64,000 nt of DNA from Siphonodentalium dalli (GCA_032622095.1 CP136066.1:167348664-167412663); one strand, 5' to 3'. Positions 11,029 through 21,018 are shown, counted from the first letter of the stretch. Translations and numbers: made by a program. The notes: generated from the sequence alone by a model not told the origin.

Positions 11029-11801
11029 CCTTTTTGAAATGCCGCTTCAGTTATCAGAATCGATTAATTGCCCAAAAATAATGCTAACCACAGTCAACTA
11101 TAGTATAAAATTGCCCAAAACGTGTTATTTATCAACATTTTGTTCAACTTAATTGTCAAATATCTAACACAAAGCCACTTGATTTTAGTTATCCATCTTC
11201 ATCCGTAACTTGATCCGAGACAGTCGGCTTGACGAATATTTGCCAGGCCGCCAAAAATTACATATCTCGGAAAATAACAAATTTCAAAAATCGATATCTG
11301 ATCACTCTGAGCTTTGATTGGTGGGTTCATCGACTCGAATAAAATATTTGGTACACCCGAAGACAAATAAATAGTAATTTGGGAGCGTTAATGCGGATTA
11401 TGCATCTTTAAAGTTAAGGATACTTTTGAAATCATATTTGCGTATACATATAGAAAACCCGTTAGTAATTATTTGTAGCCCAGAAAAAAATCGTCCAACC
11501 GCATGTCTCGGACAAAATGTTGCTGACGAAGATGGATAACTCTAAAATCAATTGGTAATACGGACAAGTTTCGTGATACTCAAGTGATAATACGGTCATA
11601 TTTCGTTGACCAAAATGTTGATGAGTAACACGTTTTGGGAAATTTTATAACATAGTAGACAGTGGTTAGCATTATTTTATTGCAATTATTCGATTCTGAT
11701 AACTAAAGCATATTTTGAAGAAATGTTGTTGTATATTGAAGATATGGCGATCGTCTGATCCGATTGAGTACATTTAAAGCCAATCCATACAGTTTGCTTA
11801 A
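11029..11801. repeat. Duplicated flank with R-type repeat
   Basis: 11029-11450 matches 15500-15779 plus 16133-16310. It therefore represents the state before the LINE tail at 15780 was inserted (TCTGATCACTCTGAGC at about 11297). It also resembles 58075-58290 and the reverse complement of 28750-28960. 11465-11798 repeats 6410-6740. No gene is seen. Confidence 0.55.
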
Positions 11802-12145
11802 AGGGGGACTCTAACCATAAATCCGGCCATTTATGGGACCATCTCGTTTTATACTCAACAGAATATATGCAATGAATGAATTTGAGCCACGTATGAGTGC
11901 AAAATACACTAATGTGCTCTATGAATGATGCAAACAATATGGTAACTATAATGAAAATGAATTTATGACTGCAGTCATTTACACATATTCATAATAATAA
12001 CCATGTTGTTTGCACCGTTCATAGAGCACATGAGTATATTTTTTGCACTAATTTATGGCTCAAATTAATTCATTTGTTGCATATATTCTGTTGAGTATAA
12101 AAGGAGATGATCCCATAAATGGCCGGATTTAGTGTACAGTCCCCT
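11802..12145. mobile_element. Complete TTAA-flanked foldback MITE (family M1)
   Basis: This 344-bp element consists almost wholly of two inverted arms of about 165 bases around the palindrome TGACTGCAGTCA at 11966-11977. The ends are AGGGGGACTCTAAC and the complement of AGGGGACTGTACAC, flanked by TTAA at 11798-11801 and 12146-12149. Unoccupied paralogous sites (CAGTTTGCTTAAATCC) exist at about 907, 5990, 18048 and 32160, which confirms TTAA as the target duplication. TTAAAGGRR-type ends fit the T2/Kolobok group better than piggyBac. There is no coding capacity; it would be mobilised in trans. Confidence 0.8.
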
Positions 12146-12377
12146 TTAAATCCAGTCAAGACATTTCACTTCCGCTGGGAGCTTCAAGGTAAATAATTTT
12201 AACAGAGGACCAACCAATTTACGTGGGTGGAGTAATCGGTTGGACGATATGCCCAAGTGTGAGTGTTTTTTGTTAAGAATAAATTAATCCGGGATTTGTT
12301 CTGGAAAAATAACTCATGAATCTCATCCCAATGTCATGATCAACTTGGCATGAAAATTCTCAATAACATCAAATCTG
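12146..12377. other. TALE 3' flank segment before LINE-2b
   Basis: This matches 1482-1772 and ends at the phrase AAATCTG, where LINE-2b starts. It is the same ancestral 3' flanking DNA, without a gene. Confidence 0.5.
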
Positions 12378-14010
12378 TTGTTTTGAACTAAACATGTATC
12401 TGGTCCATCTGACACCACACCTACAAAATCTCAGGAATTATTAAGTTATCATACATATCAAGAAGTGTTTCCAACAAATGCATACAACAAGTAGAGGAAG
12501 TCGTCCATCTTGGTATCAAACAAAACTGTAAATCTGGACAGCTGCCAAAAATTCAGAACGCAACGGACATGCTACGTAAATGCTTCTTTGCAGGTTGTCG
12601 TTCTTACGTTACGTCTACGTTTTCCCCGTTAACCTATGATTTTTAAACACATAGTTATCACAAAGCACTGTACGGATGCGAAACGTGGTGGGATCTTTCT
12701 AGCACTCAATATATATCTATCGAAATAGCCTATCGTATGTGCATCAAACACATGCAGCACTTACCAAAACGTACCAGCACGATATTCGCTTTATCTTTAT
12801 TGGGACGATTGCCGATAGAGTACATAAAAGGAAATTACTCTTTCTTAGCACACTAGTGAATCTCACCAAACGCCACAGATCGGCTCTTAATATATTGTTA
12901 TTCAATTTCCACGGCCACAGGCTGTTTGGTCGCCCAATTGAGGGCTTTCTGAAAGACATAACTGAAATTCTCAAAGAAATCGATATGTACCACTACCTCA
13001 CGTCTTTCGCAGAAACAGGTGTTGTCCCGTCTCAGGCGGTTTGGAAGGGGATGATTAGAGATCGCCTTGCTGCACATTATGCCCGTAGGGTGCATCTCAG
13101 TGTACAGCAAGACGAAACCCTAAGATTCCTATTCAATGTGGAGCCAGATGTTCACTCATCATGGAGACTCTGGGAATTGTGCCGCAATGTACCTGATTAC
13201 TATCCTATGTGCATCAAAATGGCGAACATTTTGGCAAAAACCACGTACAATAAAAATGCTACTTGTATTCATTGTCATAATTCATTCGCGCTCCTAGATA
13301 GCCTCAGCAAAACACATTGCTAGCGTACTGCTTTGGTGGGTGTATCCCACTACAGATCCATCTTCTCTGCAACGAGAATCTCTTATTAAAGCGATGCGTT
13401 CGCTTCATTTGTTTCCTCTGCTCGCAATAGATGGTATACTCACAACATATATATGAACACCTCTGAATGGCGATCAATTCCCTGGAATTCACATTATATA
13501 ACCAGAAAAATGTAAAAAACAAACATGGATAACCGGAATATGTAACACACTGAATGCAATGTGAATGGGATATATGTGGATACAACAACGAATAACCGAT
13601 TACCGTATATTTATCGAATTAATTAAGCAGAGGTTTGAAGACATGTACACGCAAGAGTGGCGATCTACGTTGATGTGTTCAAATACATTTCCTTTTTACA
13701 GGATAATTTAAAATGACATTAGTCGGGAACGATACCTGCTGCACGAAGACCAAAACATCATATACACACTTGTACGATTCCGCACACGAAACCATCGATT
13801 ACCAGTTGAGCAGGGCTCCTGGTATAATACCGACTACCCAGAAAGAGTATGCACCCTTTGCAAATCAGAACTCGGAGATGAATTCCACCTTGTCCTGAAA
13901 TGTGAATTTCTAAATGACCTCAGAATTAAATTTATCAAGCCGTATTACTTCAGAAGACCAAATGTTCTTAAACTACATCAGCTCTTTACTTCCCGCAATA
14001 ATCACACGAT

Positions 14011-14899
14011 TGTTGTTGTTGAGTCGTTTCCGGCCGAAGGCCGGGTAGGGTGGTCGGACTGCAGTGTGCAAGTCCCTTCACCCTTTCTTGATATATTCGA
14101 TGGAGATCGATTTTTGAGGCTGTTGATGCTGTTCAGATGCGGAGGCTGACCGGAGGCAAAGTGAGGTTGAGATGTTTAGTTTTTGCTGGTTGCTTTTAGT
14201 TTTCTCCTTTTTTTGTTTTTACTTTTCGGTGGATCTAATTCGTCTAAGACTGTCTTTGCTTTTATTCTAGTCTGTTCTGCTTTTATTCTAGTCTCTTCTG
14301 CTTTCTTAATTGATTCGTCTACTCTGGCGAGATATTTAGATGATTCTTTCATGTAGTTTTCTCTCCATAGGCGGGTGGCATCTGTTTCTTGTTCGGTTAC
14401 CGGTGATATAGGATTGGCAGGCTCCGGCTCGATGTATTCCGGAGTCTTCGGGTTGAAGTCGGAGGTGTCCGCGTCTGTCCGTGGAGGCGATGGTGGTGGT
14501 GATTCCATCTCCTGGACAGACTGGGCCGGGATCTCTACTGCATGGGAGGAGCTGGCTGGTGTAACATCCGTCGCCTTCTTCTCTTTCCACGCGGCTAGTC
14601 TCTCGGCATCTCTTTTTTTCCTTGATGGTGTTTTCTTCTTTTTCTTGTTCATCTTTTGTCGTGGTTTCCGTGCTGATCTGGTATTTTCCGGTCCGGTAGG
14701 GAGCCCTGAAAAGGGCTGTGCCGGGCCGGTTTGGAAATCCAGAACCAGCTGGTATCCGCCTTTATGAGCATGAAGTGACCAGCTCAGACAAGGCGTGACA
14801 TGCATGGCGTCCAGCATATTAGTGACACTAATTGGTATTAACGGTGGTGAGTTCATCCTGAGATGTGGCGATCCAAGCTCTATGGAGGTCCGACTGGTA
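14011..14899 (-). mobile_element. 889-bp retroposon with one open frame, inserted in LINE-3
   Basis: The element lies on the minus strand and is flanked by the 7-bp target duplication ACACGAT (14004-14010 and 14900-14906). It splits the last codons of LINE-3. It has a 5' leader of about 43 bases, one intact frame (14176-14856), a 3' UTR of about 165 bases containing a GGCCTTCGGCC hairpin, and a CAACAACAACAA tail. The tail and target repeat indicate LINE-type retroposition. It carries no reverse transcriptase, so it is non-autonomous, an internally deleted LINE that kept its first frame, or a retrocopy. Confidence 0.7.
14176..14856 (-). CDS. 226-residue basic protein of unknown function in a retroposon
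   Basis: An uninterrupted frame runs from an ATG 43 bases inside the element's 5' end. Residues 1-60 may form a small fold (HVTPCLSWSLHAHKGGYQLV). A lysine- and arginine-rich segment follows at about 65-95 (KMNKKKKKTPSRKKRD). A proline- and acid-rich middle comes next (EMESPPPSPPR, TPEYIEPEPANP). The C-terminal 70 residues look like a charged helix or coiled coil (VDESIKKAEETRIKAEQTR, residue pattern EQTRIKAKT) and end in a second basic cluster. The layout of a nucleic-acid-binding basic region plus coiled coil is reminiscent of LINE ORF1 proteins, but I do not recognise the family. The open frame amid decayed neighbours suggests a younger insertion. Confidence 0.5.
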   Translation of the reverse strand: MNSPPLIPISVTNMLDAMHVTPCLSWSLHAHKGGYQLVLDFQTGPAQPFSGLPTGPENTRSARKPRQKMNKKKKKTPSRKKRDAERLAAWKEKKATDVTPASSSHAVEIPAQSVQEMESPPPSPPRTDADTSDFNPKTPEYIEPEPANPISPVTEQETDATRLWRENYMKESSKYLARVDESIKKAEETRIKAEQTRIKAKTVLDELDPPKSKNKKRRKLKATSKN

Positions 14900-15499
14900 A
14901 CACGATCAGAAACCTTTCACTATTTATAAAGAAAGCCCTAGAAATTGTTTTGCACTCCTGAGGCTATGATTAATGCACCACGATATATAAATATATATGA
15001 ACAATCTAAAATAGTCGTGTTAAAAGACAGTTGACTCCCACAACACCCCGACCCACTTACTTTAAACACCACATCTGATAGCTATACCCTCAATCAATAT
15101 ACCAAGTACATGTAGTACACTAATAACTCCAACCTATATTGTGTGTATTGTGTATGTATATTATGTCACCTCACATTTATATTATGTATTATGTACACTG
15201 TTTGAAATTGAATCGCCTGTTATGTCAAATGCGACGAAAGGCGTAATAAACATCTGAATCTGGATACGATTTATTGTGGTTAAACATATCCTAGCCATTA
15301 TGTATGTTGGCGTTGAATATATACCAAATGCGTCCGTTCACTATATAATTGCACTGAAATTTAGCACATTTGTTTTACGTGCCTAACTTCTGAGATTTAA
15401 CAAATTTTATGTAAGATTATTTTGTTGTATATATTTGTATTATATGTAATCTCCGTTTATATGGAGGAATAAAGTATCTCTCTCAACAACAACAACAAC

Positions 15500-15779
15500 C
15501 CTTTTTGAAATGCCGCTTCAGTTATCAGAATCGATTAATTGCCCAAAAATAATGCTAACCATTGTCAACTATAGTATAAAATTGCCCAAAACGTGTTATT
15601 TATCAGCATTTTGTTCAACTTAATTGTCAAATATCTAACACAAAGCCACTTGATTTTAGTTATCCATCTTCATCCGTAATTTGATCCGAGACAGTCGGCT
15701 TGACGAATATTTGCCAGGCCGCCAAAATTACATATCTCGGAAAATAACAAATTTCAAAAATCGATATCTGATCACTCTG
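15500..15779. repeat. Left flank of duplication unit A, R-type repeat
   Basis: This is the same sequence as 11029-11300. From about 15545 it is also the first part of duplication unit A and recurs at 29657-29891. ATCTGATCACTCTG at 15766-15779 is the left target duplication of the next element. No gene is seen. Confidence 0.55.
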
Positions 15780-16132
15780 GTTTAAACAATATTTTATTTC
15801 TTCCCAAAATTATATAATTATAAAACATGACACATGTATGAATAGAAGACAAGAAGGGAGGAAGAGGATTTGACAACAAGCATCAGATGCTTATATAGAG
15901 CCATCTCCTCAGAGGAGAATAGATTACATATAGTGTTCAGTGAGAAGTGGAAGTTAAGATTAAGTGAGAGGAAGAGATACAGAGCATGATTAGAAGATAA
16001 ATGAACAGTTGGGTGAGAACAGAGGAAAAAAGCAATTAACACATATATTTACAATGATCACTACCCTTATGCATGTTATTGTTTTACATAGGAAAATTTA
16101 AAACTATTTGTGTCGAGTGGAGTCAATAGTCA
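15780..16132 (-). mobile_element. 3' end of a LINE-1-like element, reverse orientation
   Basis: A 353-bp insertion is flanked by the 14-bp repeat ATCTGATCACTCTG (15766-15779, 16133-16146). The empty site is at about 11290-11306. Read on the minus strand it is pyrimidine-rich, contains CTCTGAGGAGAT and GCTTGTTG before AAATCCTCTTCC, and ends in AATAAAATATTGTTTAAACC. This matches the last 130 bases of LINE-1 (9759-9900). It is therefore a severely 5'-truncated copy of the same or a sister LINE family. An open frame across it is not coding. Confidence 0.7.
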
Positions 16133-16372
16133 ATCTGATCACTCTGAGCTTTGATTGGTGGGTTCATCGACTCGAATAAAATATTTGTTACACCCGAAGA
16201 CAAATAAATAGTAAGTTGGGAGCGTTAATGCGGATTATGCATCTTTAAAGTTAAGGATACTTTTGAAATCATATATGCGTATACATATAGAAAACCCGTT
16301 AGCATTAGGCCACAAAATTTAGGGCGATTAAGTGCACATTCTTTACGCATTGAAACAGGTAGACATAAGAAG
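16133..16372. other. Short unique-looking spacer upstream of TALE copy 3
   Basis: 16133-16310 continues the duplicated flank (also 11296-11450). 16311-16372 joins it to the conserved TALE upstream region. No gene is seen. Confidence 0.45.
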
Positions 16373-16827
16373 ACAGAAGTAAACGATCGTAAATTATGTT
16401 ATACATGCAGTTGCAATGTTATTGATGTTTTCCCATTTTCACCGTCGAATATCCTAATGTCCGTTTCGATATAAAAAGTTTAGGGTCTACACATTTTTCA
16501 AACTCTTCTTGTTCATGATACAGTAATAATGCTGAACGAAATGTGAGTTGTTATCATAAGACTTTTGGACACAATCGCGCATTTTTATGAGACATTTCAA
16601 AACACACACATAAAAACTGCTCACTTCTCGCGAGAGCGCAGCTCACGGAGCCCAATGTTTGTTTAGTTCAAAGTTTTCCACACTCACGCCGTGAGTAAAA
16701 TCCGTGCGTCCTGATTGGATGAACATCATTATAAATGATCAGGACAACGAGAATGAAATCTACACAATCAACTATCTTAGATAATAAATCATCACAGTTA
16801 ATCGTCTAAAATACTTTTAAATTCGAC
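16373..16827 (+). promoter_or_regulatory. Conserved upstream region and promoter of TALE copy 3
   Basis: The arrangement is the same as for copy 2. TCTCGCGAGA lies at 16626-16635, the palindrome ACTCACGCCGTGAGT at 16682-16696, inverted CCAAT (ATTGG) at 16714-16718, and the TATA box TATAAAT at 16730-16736, about 98 bases before the ATG. TCTCGCGAGA is a known promoter motif of animal CpG-type promoters, bound in vertebrates by BANP. Whether it acts here is inferred. Confidence 0.65.
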
Positions 16828-17631
16828 ATGGCTGCTACGTGTTTTGGCTCTTTGATCGACGCTCTGGCAGACGACACTATCCGAGATATCAGTCAACCTA
16901 GTAGTTCTGATATGTTATCTTCTCTTGAATCATCTCCAGTTAACACATGTGAACTTGAGCCGATGTCAGACAGCCGACTGAACGACTCTCTATCAGCAGT
17001 GTTTGGAGCGTTTGAACCAGTCAGCTCTTCCGACTATATTGGTGATCTTAAAGATATTCTCGGTCAAGAGTGCAAAGGTGCCACCTTCACAGGAAGTCTT
17101 CTGCAAACAATATCCGACACGGTCGACATCTACAGCCGAGCAAAGGAACTGTTCGTCATATTCAGCCAGCTCGAGCCAGTGGCTCCAACAGAAATCATAG
17201 ACCTGCGCAGTTTCTACCGCTATCAGACAGCCATCGTCGACGCAGAACGACACGACGCCATTGTGAATCCAGGTTACTCCAAGCACTACATCGACTGCCT
17301 CAATCGACACTTCGACAACCAGATCCACTGCATCATATCCAGAGTTGAACGCAGCCTACAACCACTTCTCGTCAAGACCAGAGAGCCACGCCGAGTCCTC
17401 AAGGCGCGCCCCGTTCTATCGGGATCAGCCGTCCGACTCATGCAGAATTGGTATGACAGCAACCTCCATCATCCATACCCGAAGACCGATGTAATCGAGT
17501 CCCTGGCAACGACAGCTGGTGTTTCTGTTGAACAGGTCAAGAAGTGGTTCGCCAATAAGAGAAACCGGTCAGGCAACACCCGTACCCTTTCAGAGATTGC
17601 CAACAGAAAGAGAAGAGCCAGTATGCGATGA
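16828..17631 (+). CDS. TALE-class homeobox protein, copy 3 (SPILE-like)
   Basis: A complete single-exon frame of 267 residues. Compared with copy 2 it lacks two residues near position 26 and carries about 19 substitutions. Nearly half of these lie in the first 32 residues (ALADDTIRDISQPSSSDMLSS here). The homeodomain (190-252) differs only outside the recognition helix: Gly for Arg before helix 1, Lys for Thr after PYP, and Ser for Ala after WFANKRNR. DNA preference is therefore probably unchanged. Residue 79 is Gly (DILGQECK), where all other copies have Val, so the change arose in this copy. Polyadenylation signal AATAAA at 17750. Nuclear transcription factor by homology; the embryonic role is inferred. 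Confidence 0.88.
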   Translation: MAATCFGSLIDALADDTIRDISQPSSSDMLSSLESSPVNTCELEPMSDSRLNDSLSAVFGAFEPVSSSDYIGDLKDILGQECKGATFTGSLLQTISDTVDIYSRAKELFVIFSQLEPVAPTEIIDLRSFYRYQTAIVDAERHDAIVNPGYSKHYIDCLNRHFDNQIHCIISRVERSLQPLLVKTREPRRVLKARPVLSGSAVRLMQNWYDSNLHHPYPKTDVIESLATTAGVSVEQVKKWFANKRNRSGNTRTLSEIANRKRRASMR

Positions 17632-18250
17632 CCTCTCGCCGTTATTACTGCCATGTAACATTTAGTGCTAATGTAATACACATGTATATAATTTATACTG
17701 TTACACCATTCTAGTGCTTCGTTGTTGATTATTTTTTTTTTAACTTGATAATAAAATAACATATTCTATAAATGTCTCGAAATTACTCTATTTTTGTCCT
17801 ATGTCGAATGACGAATTCCGCACTGGGTTGACAATTTGGGACCAGAGCATCGATAGCATTACATCAACATATTATACCAGATAATCTGTTGGTAAATTTA
17901 CTAGTGAGTTGACACCAAAACTAGCTTCGGTCAAATATATATAACTCAATGCTAATTATTTTGCGGGCAGTTCATGCTATCATATTTAAAGCTGATATAT
18001 CAAAAGTTTTGGATCCAGAAGTTTCTCTTAAAGCCTAGTCATACCGTTTGCTTAAATCCAAACAAGACATCTTCACTTCAGCTGGGGGCATCAAACAAAA
18101 AGAATTTCCAATTATAAAAATTTTATTAGTGAGGACATACTAATTGAATTTAATAAAATGTTTGGGTAAAAATATTTGTGATTGGTTAGCTACCAATAAC
18201 TCTGTCCATTTAAGGTAATCGGTTGGACGATATGCCCAAGTGTGGGTGCT
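17632..18250. repeat. 3' flank of TALE copy 3
   Basis: This is a single version of the flank found after copies 1 and 2. It includes AATAAA (17750), an unoccupied TTAA site at about 18053, and the phrase GGTTGGACGATATGCCCAAG at about 18220 also found at 1636 and 12237. It recurs at 31745-32363. No gene is seen. Confidence 0.55.
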
Positions 18251-18791
18251 TTGTATATATACCTATAATATAACTCCAATTTCTGAAGAGTGATACATAT
18301 ACATGTTAACATATATACAACATGTTACAACAATATAGTGAAATGGAAAGAACAAAATCGGAAGAAGCACAACTTCTGTAACACAAGCAGGCCCTTGTTT
18401 ACGTACACCACCGTACGTCTTTACGACAATATATATACGCGCTGATTATGTTTGGCATATGAACAAAACTATATATATTTTAATATTCCTTCTGTTGATG
18501 GCGATTTGAACAAATAAGAATATTTCTGCAACGAACGCCGCCCGTGCCTTTAAAGGACACAATTTGGCTTATTTGAACCTCGAAATTATGCAACTGATTA
18601 CACGAAATATCGATATACACACATTATATAAAGGTATTATACAATTTTTTTCCAAAGTCTGATGGCAATTGTCCGCTTGTTTGGCCAAACGGGCGTATAT
18701 GCAATTTTATTTCAATTTGTCACACATAAGTTATAGATAAACGCACTTTAGTTATTATTTCAGACTAAACTCCATATCAATCATCTGGATA
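18251..18791. other. No gene recognised
   Basis: AT-rich sequence with only short frames. I see no repeat inside it apart from its duplicate in unit B (32364-32899). Confidence 0.4.
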
Positions 18792-18793
18792 TA

Positions 18794-18997
18794 TAGTAAT
18801 GATCTAAATAATCGACTCCTTAAACACAGCATAATTATGGGTAACTTTTCAGGATGTAGTCGGAAATATGGCTTGTTGTCATTCATCGGAAAGCTCTCAC
18901 TGAGATGGATGGCAACAAGCCGCATTTCCGACTATGTCCTGAAAGGTTACCCATAATTCTGCTGTGGTTAAGGAGTCGATTATTTAGAGCATTACTG
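18794..18997. mobile_element. mariner-like foldback MITE
   Basis: A 204-bp near-perfect inverted repeat. Each arm is about 95 bases, starts YAGTAATGNTCTAAATAATC and is flanked by TA. TA target sites and CAGTA-type ends fit the Tc1/mariner superfamily. A hairpin of this size could give double-stranded RNA if transcribed. The duplicate is at 32902-33105. Confidence 0.65.
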
Positions 18998-19742
18998 TAG
19001 ACGGTACACTAAACAAGGAGAACGCTCTTTATTATAATACACTGAAGAATCGGGATCCGATTTCTATAAATTATACATTATTTATTAGTATGTATTTATT
19101 ACAGTCTTGAAGTGCAAATATATATTACACAGATATCATATCATTACGCGCGCGCCGCGTGTATACTGTTGTCCAAATTCTAGATAGCCATAGTTCGCTG
19201 GGCGTTTTATTTATAGATAATGGGTTTTTTTCCGGTTTAAAAGTCGAACTGCGCGACCAGGAGGCCGAGTCCGGTAAAAGGTGTAGTTGGGAATTTCGTT
19301 TATTGTCCTTTACATTATTATGTCAATAATGTTGATTTTTGGTTTGTGACAAGCTATGTCAATTACAAATAAAAGAAATGAAAAAGATAATTTGTAAGTC
19401 TTATATTTCAACTTTTATAGATATTTTTCGTTCTGCAGCCCACTGATGGCAGCCGGTTCGTTAATTAGGTGCTGGTTGTTATTGTTATTTTAACGGAATT
19501 CTGAGTTGGTCATTCGCGAAACCAATATATTTTATATTCTATAATTACAATCATGGGTATATAATATATGATCTTGAGCGTTTAAATTTACACAGGAGAC
19601 GATGCCAATACTGAAACAAATGACTTACTTTATAGGCTATATAATATAATTAAGGTATTTTCTGTGTACCGGTAGGCCCTATATAAAGTCCACGGACCGG
19701 GTACAAAGCCGATGTGCAGGCTAACAAAAAGCGAGCATAATT
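18998..19742. other. No gene recognised
   Basis: Non-coding AT-rich DNA with an isolated CG-rich decamer (ATTACGCGCGCGCCGCG at about 19145). Duplicated in unit B at 33106-33897. Confidence 0.4.
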
Positions 19743-20120
19743 TGGTTTAAACATGGTTTATTTAATTGTATGGTTTATTACATGGTTTAAATAATTGTAT
19801 GATAACATGATTTGGTTTAGAAGAGGATGAAGAGGATCTATCAACAAGCGGGTCACCGTTCATCTTAAGTTATCTCCTCAGAGAAGAAAAGCATGCACAG
19901 TATAATGTAGAATGAGCGAATTGGAAGAGGCCGAGTTGAAGAGAACAGGTTGAGGGGGGGGGGGGGGGGGGTGAAAGTAACAAGAAAACAAAACGTTACA
20001 GAAAAGTATATATATATTGTGAATCAGCTGAGGTGGAGTGAAAGGAAGTGTGAGACAGAGAGTGAATTACCACTGCTGTGTGTTTATAAACAATCTCAAA
20101 AATGTTTTTCTATATATTTT
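19743..20120 (-). mobile_element. 3' end of a LINE-1-like element, reverse orientation
   Basis: The minus strand ends in AAACCATGTTTAAACC and carries TCTGAGGAGATAACTTAAG with GCTTGTTGATAGATCCTCTTC. These are the same signature blocks as in the 3' ends of LINE-1 (about 9759-9900) and of 15780-16132. The body is pyrimidine-rich and contains a run of 18 C (18 G at about 19951 on the + strand). It is diverged, truncated and non-coding. The unit B copy is at about 33898-34275. Confidence 0.55.
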
Positions 20121-20296
20121 TTACAGATCATAAAATGATTGATATTTAACGAATCCAATTAATCAGGCAACTATGCTACTTGGTTGATACATTTGTCATA
20201 TATGGCCACAATTTTTTTCAGTAACGAGCCTAATTTCAGGCTTCAACTAGCCACCGTATGAGTCGGTGTGACGGTACTTTAAATGTATGGGTTTAA

Positions 20297-20733
20297 GACC
20301 CACTTAACTTTCGAACCACCAGATCGCATTATACAAAATATATGCCATATACCATTTGAAAGCGGAAGCCACAAGACATTGTATTATCAACTTATCCGGT
20401 GTAATAAACTGTGAACCATGTTGTTTTTGCTGAGGCACCGACGTGTTTTCTGTGCTTAAGTTTCATATGGACTGTACTGCAAAGTCTATTATTTTCAATG
20501 GAAGTGGAATAATATATATCTTAGTTTGAATTATGTTGCATTCTGGGAGTGATACGGGGGAAGTGTTTCTATGATTTCAGCTATTTTCTATTACTCTGTG
20601 AACACCTGAGAAACAGACGTTCCAAATGGTGATGAATTATAGTAGTTTAATCAAATTTGATGTAATATTTTTATTAAAACCGTATCAAGGCGCTATCAAA
20701 AAATAATCGGCGACTCGAAAATTAAATGGGCCT
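20297..20733. mobile_element. TTAA-flanked MITE (family K2)
   Basis: The ends are GACCCACTTAACTTTCGA on the left and, on the complementary strand of the right end, AGGCCCATTTAATTTTCGA, flanked by TTAA at 20293-20296 and 20734-20737. The same family occurs at 34445-34881, at 53572-54093 (inverted), as a right-hand fragment at about 24375-24495, and as copies interrupted by another MITE at about 28380-29030, 39890-40553 and 49965-50632. It is non-coding. Confidence 0.65.
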
Positions 20734-20832
20734 TTAAATATATGGGTTTAAATTGGAGATTGGATAGCTAATTTAAAACATTAAAATGATGCATACATTT
20801 CATTTACAAACAAATTGCTACTCTGCACCAAA

Positions 20833-21018
20833 GTGTTTCTACCAGGGTATACCCGGGTGTTCGTAAGCAGGCTCAACTCGATGATTTTACCCTGGTGTAC
20901 CCCATGTGTTTTACCCGGATATAACCCTAGTGCAACCACTCTGATTAAACCTGGTGTTCCAACGCCAGGGTATATCAGGGTGGTGCACCAGGGGTACATT
21001 TGGGTAAAACTACTGGGG
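20833..21018. repeat. Degenerate minisatellite (CACCAGGGTA-type), left part
   Basis: Irregular 15-30 bp units share the core ACACCTGGGTA or its complement TACCCAGGTGT. The array continues at 23673-24200 after the 2.65-kb insertion. The uninterrupted array in unit B is about 34980-35700. Proline-, valine- and cysteine-rich open frames across it on both strands are repeat artefacts and not genes. Confidence 0.65.

Larger units (their letters stand above)
13487..15259 (+). mobile_element. LINE-3, 5'-truncated, inserted in LINE-2b
   Basis: The sequence interrupts LINE-2b at CTGGA (13482-13486, repeated at 15260-15264). The uninterrupted form is at 10775-10779. Only the reverse transcriptase C-terminus remains. 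The frame at about 13570-13690 reads KQRFEDMYTQEWRSTL. After a frame break it continues at about 13746-14010 with FRTRNHRLPVEQGSWYN and the zinc-knuckle-like CTLCKSELGDEFHLVLKC. The last codons (IRNLSLFIKKALEIVLHS, stop) lie at about 14907, beyond a further insertion. The 3' UTR ends in GGCGTAATAAACATCTGAAT. Confidence 0.75.
12378..15499 (+). pseudogene. LINE-2b, 5'-truncated LINE carrying nested insertions
   Basis: The outer element covers 12378-13486 and 15265-15499. It encodes the end of a non-LTR reverse transcriptase: EVVHLGI, LYGCETWWDL, YRMCIKHMQHLPKRTS, HKRKLLFLSTLVNL, VWKGMIRDRL and ATCIHCHN. It is broken by several small deletions; a 7-bp one near 12823 shifts the frame, and about 95 bases of the zinc-knuckle region are lost near 13280. 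The 3' UTR resumes after the inserted LINE-3 and ends in GGAATAAAGTATCTCTCTC and a (CAA)n tail. The clade is not assigned; such enzymes are frequent in molluscan genomes. Confidence 0.75.

Noticed and set aside
16993-17328. Open frames antisense or out of frame to the homeobox genes (for example 111 codons on the minus strand, 92 codons on the plus strand)
   Set aside because: They overlap the conserved TALE frame entirely, repeat in each copy with it, and show no domain; they are shadows.
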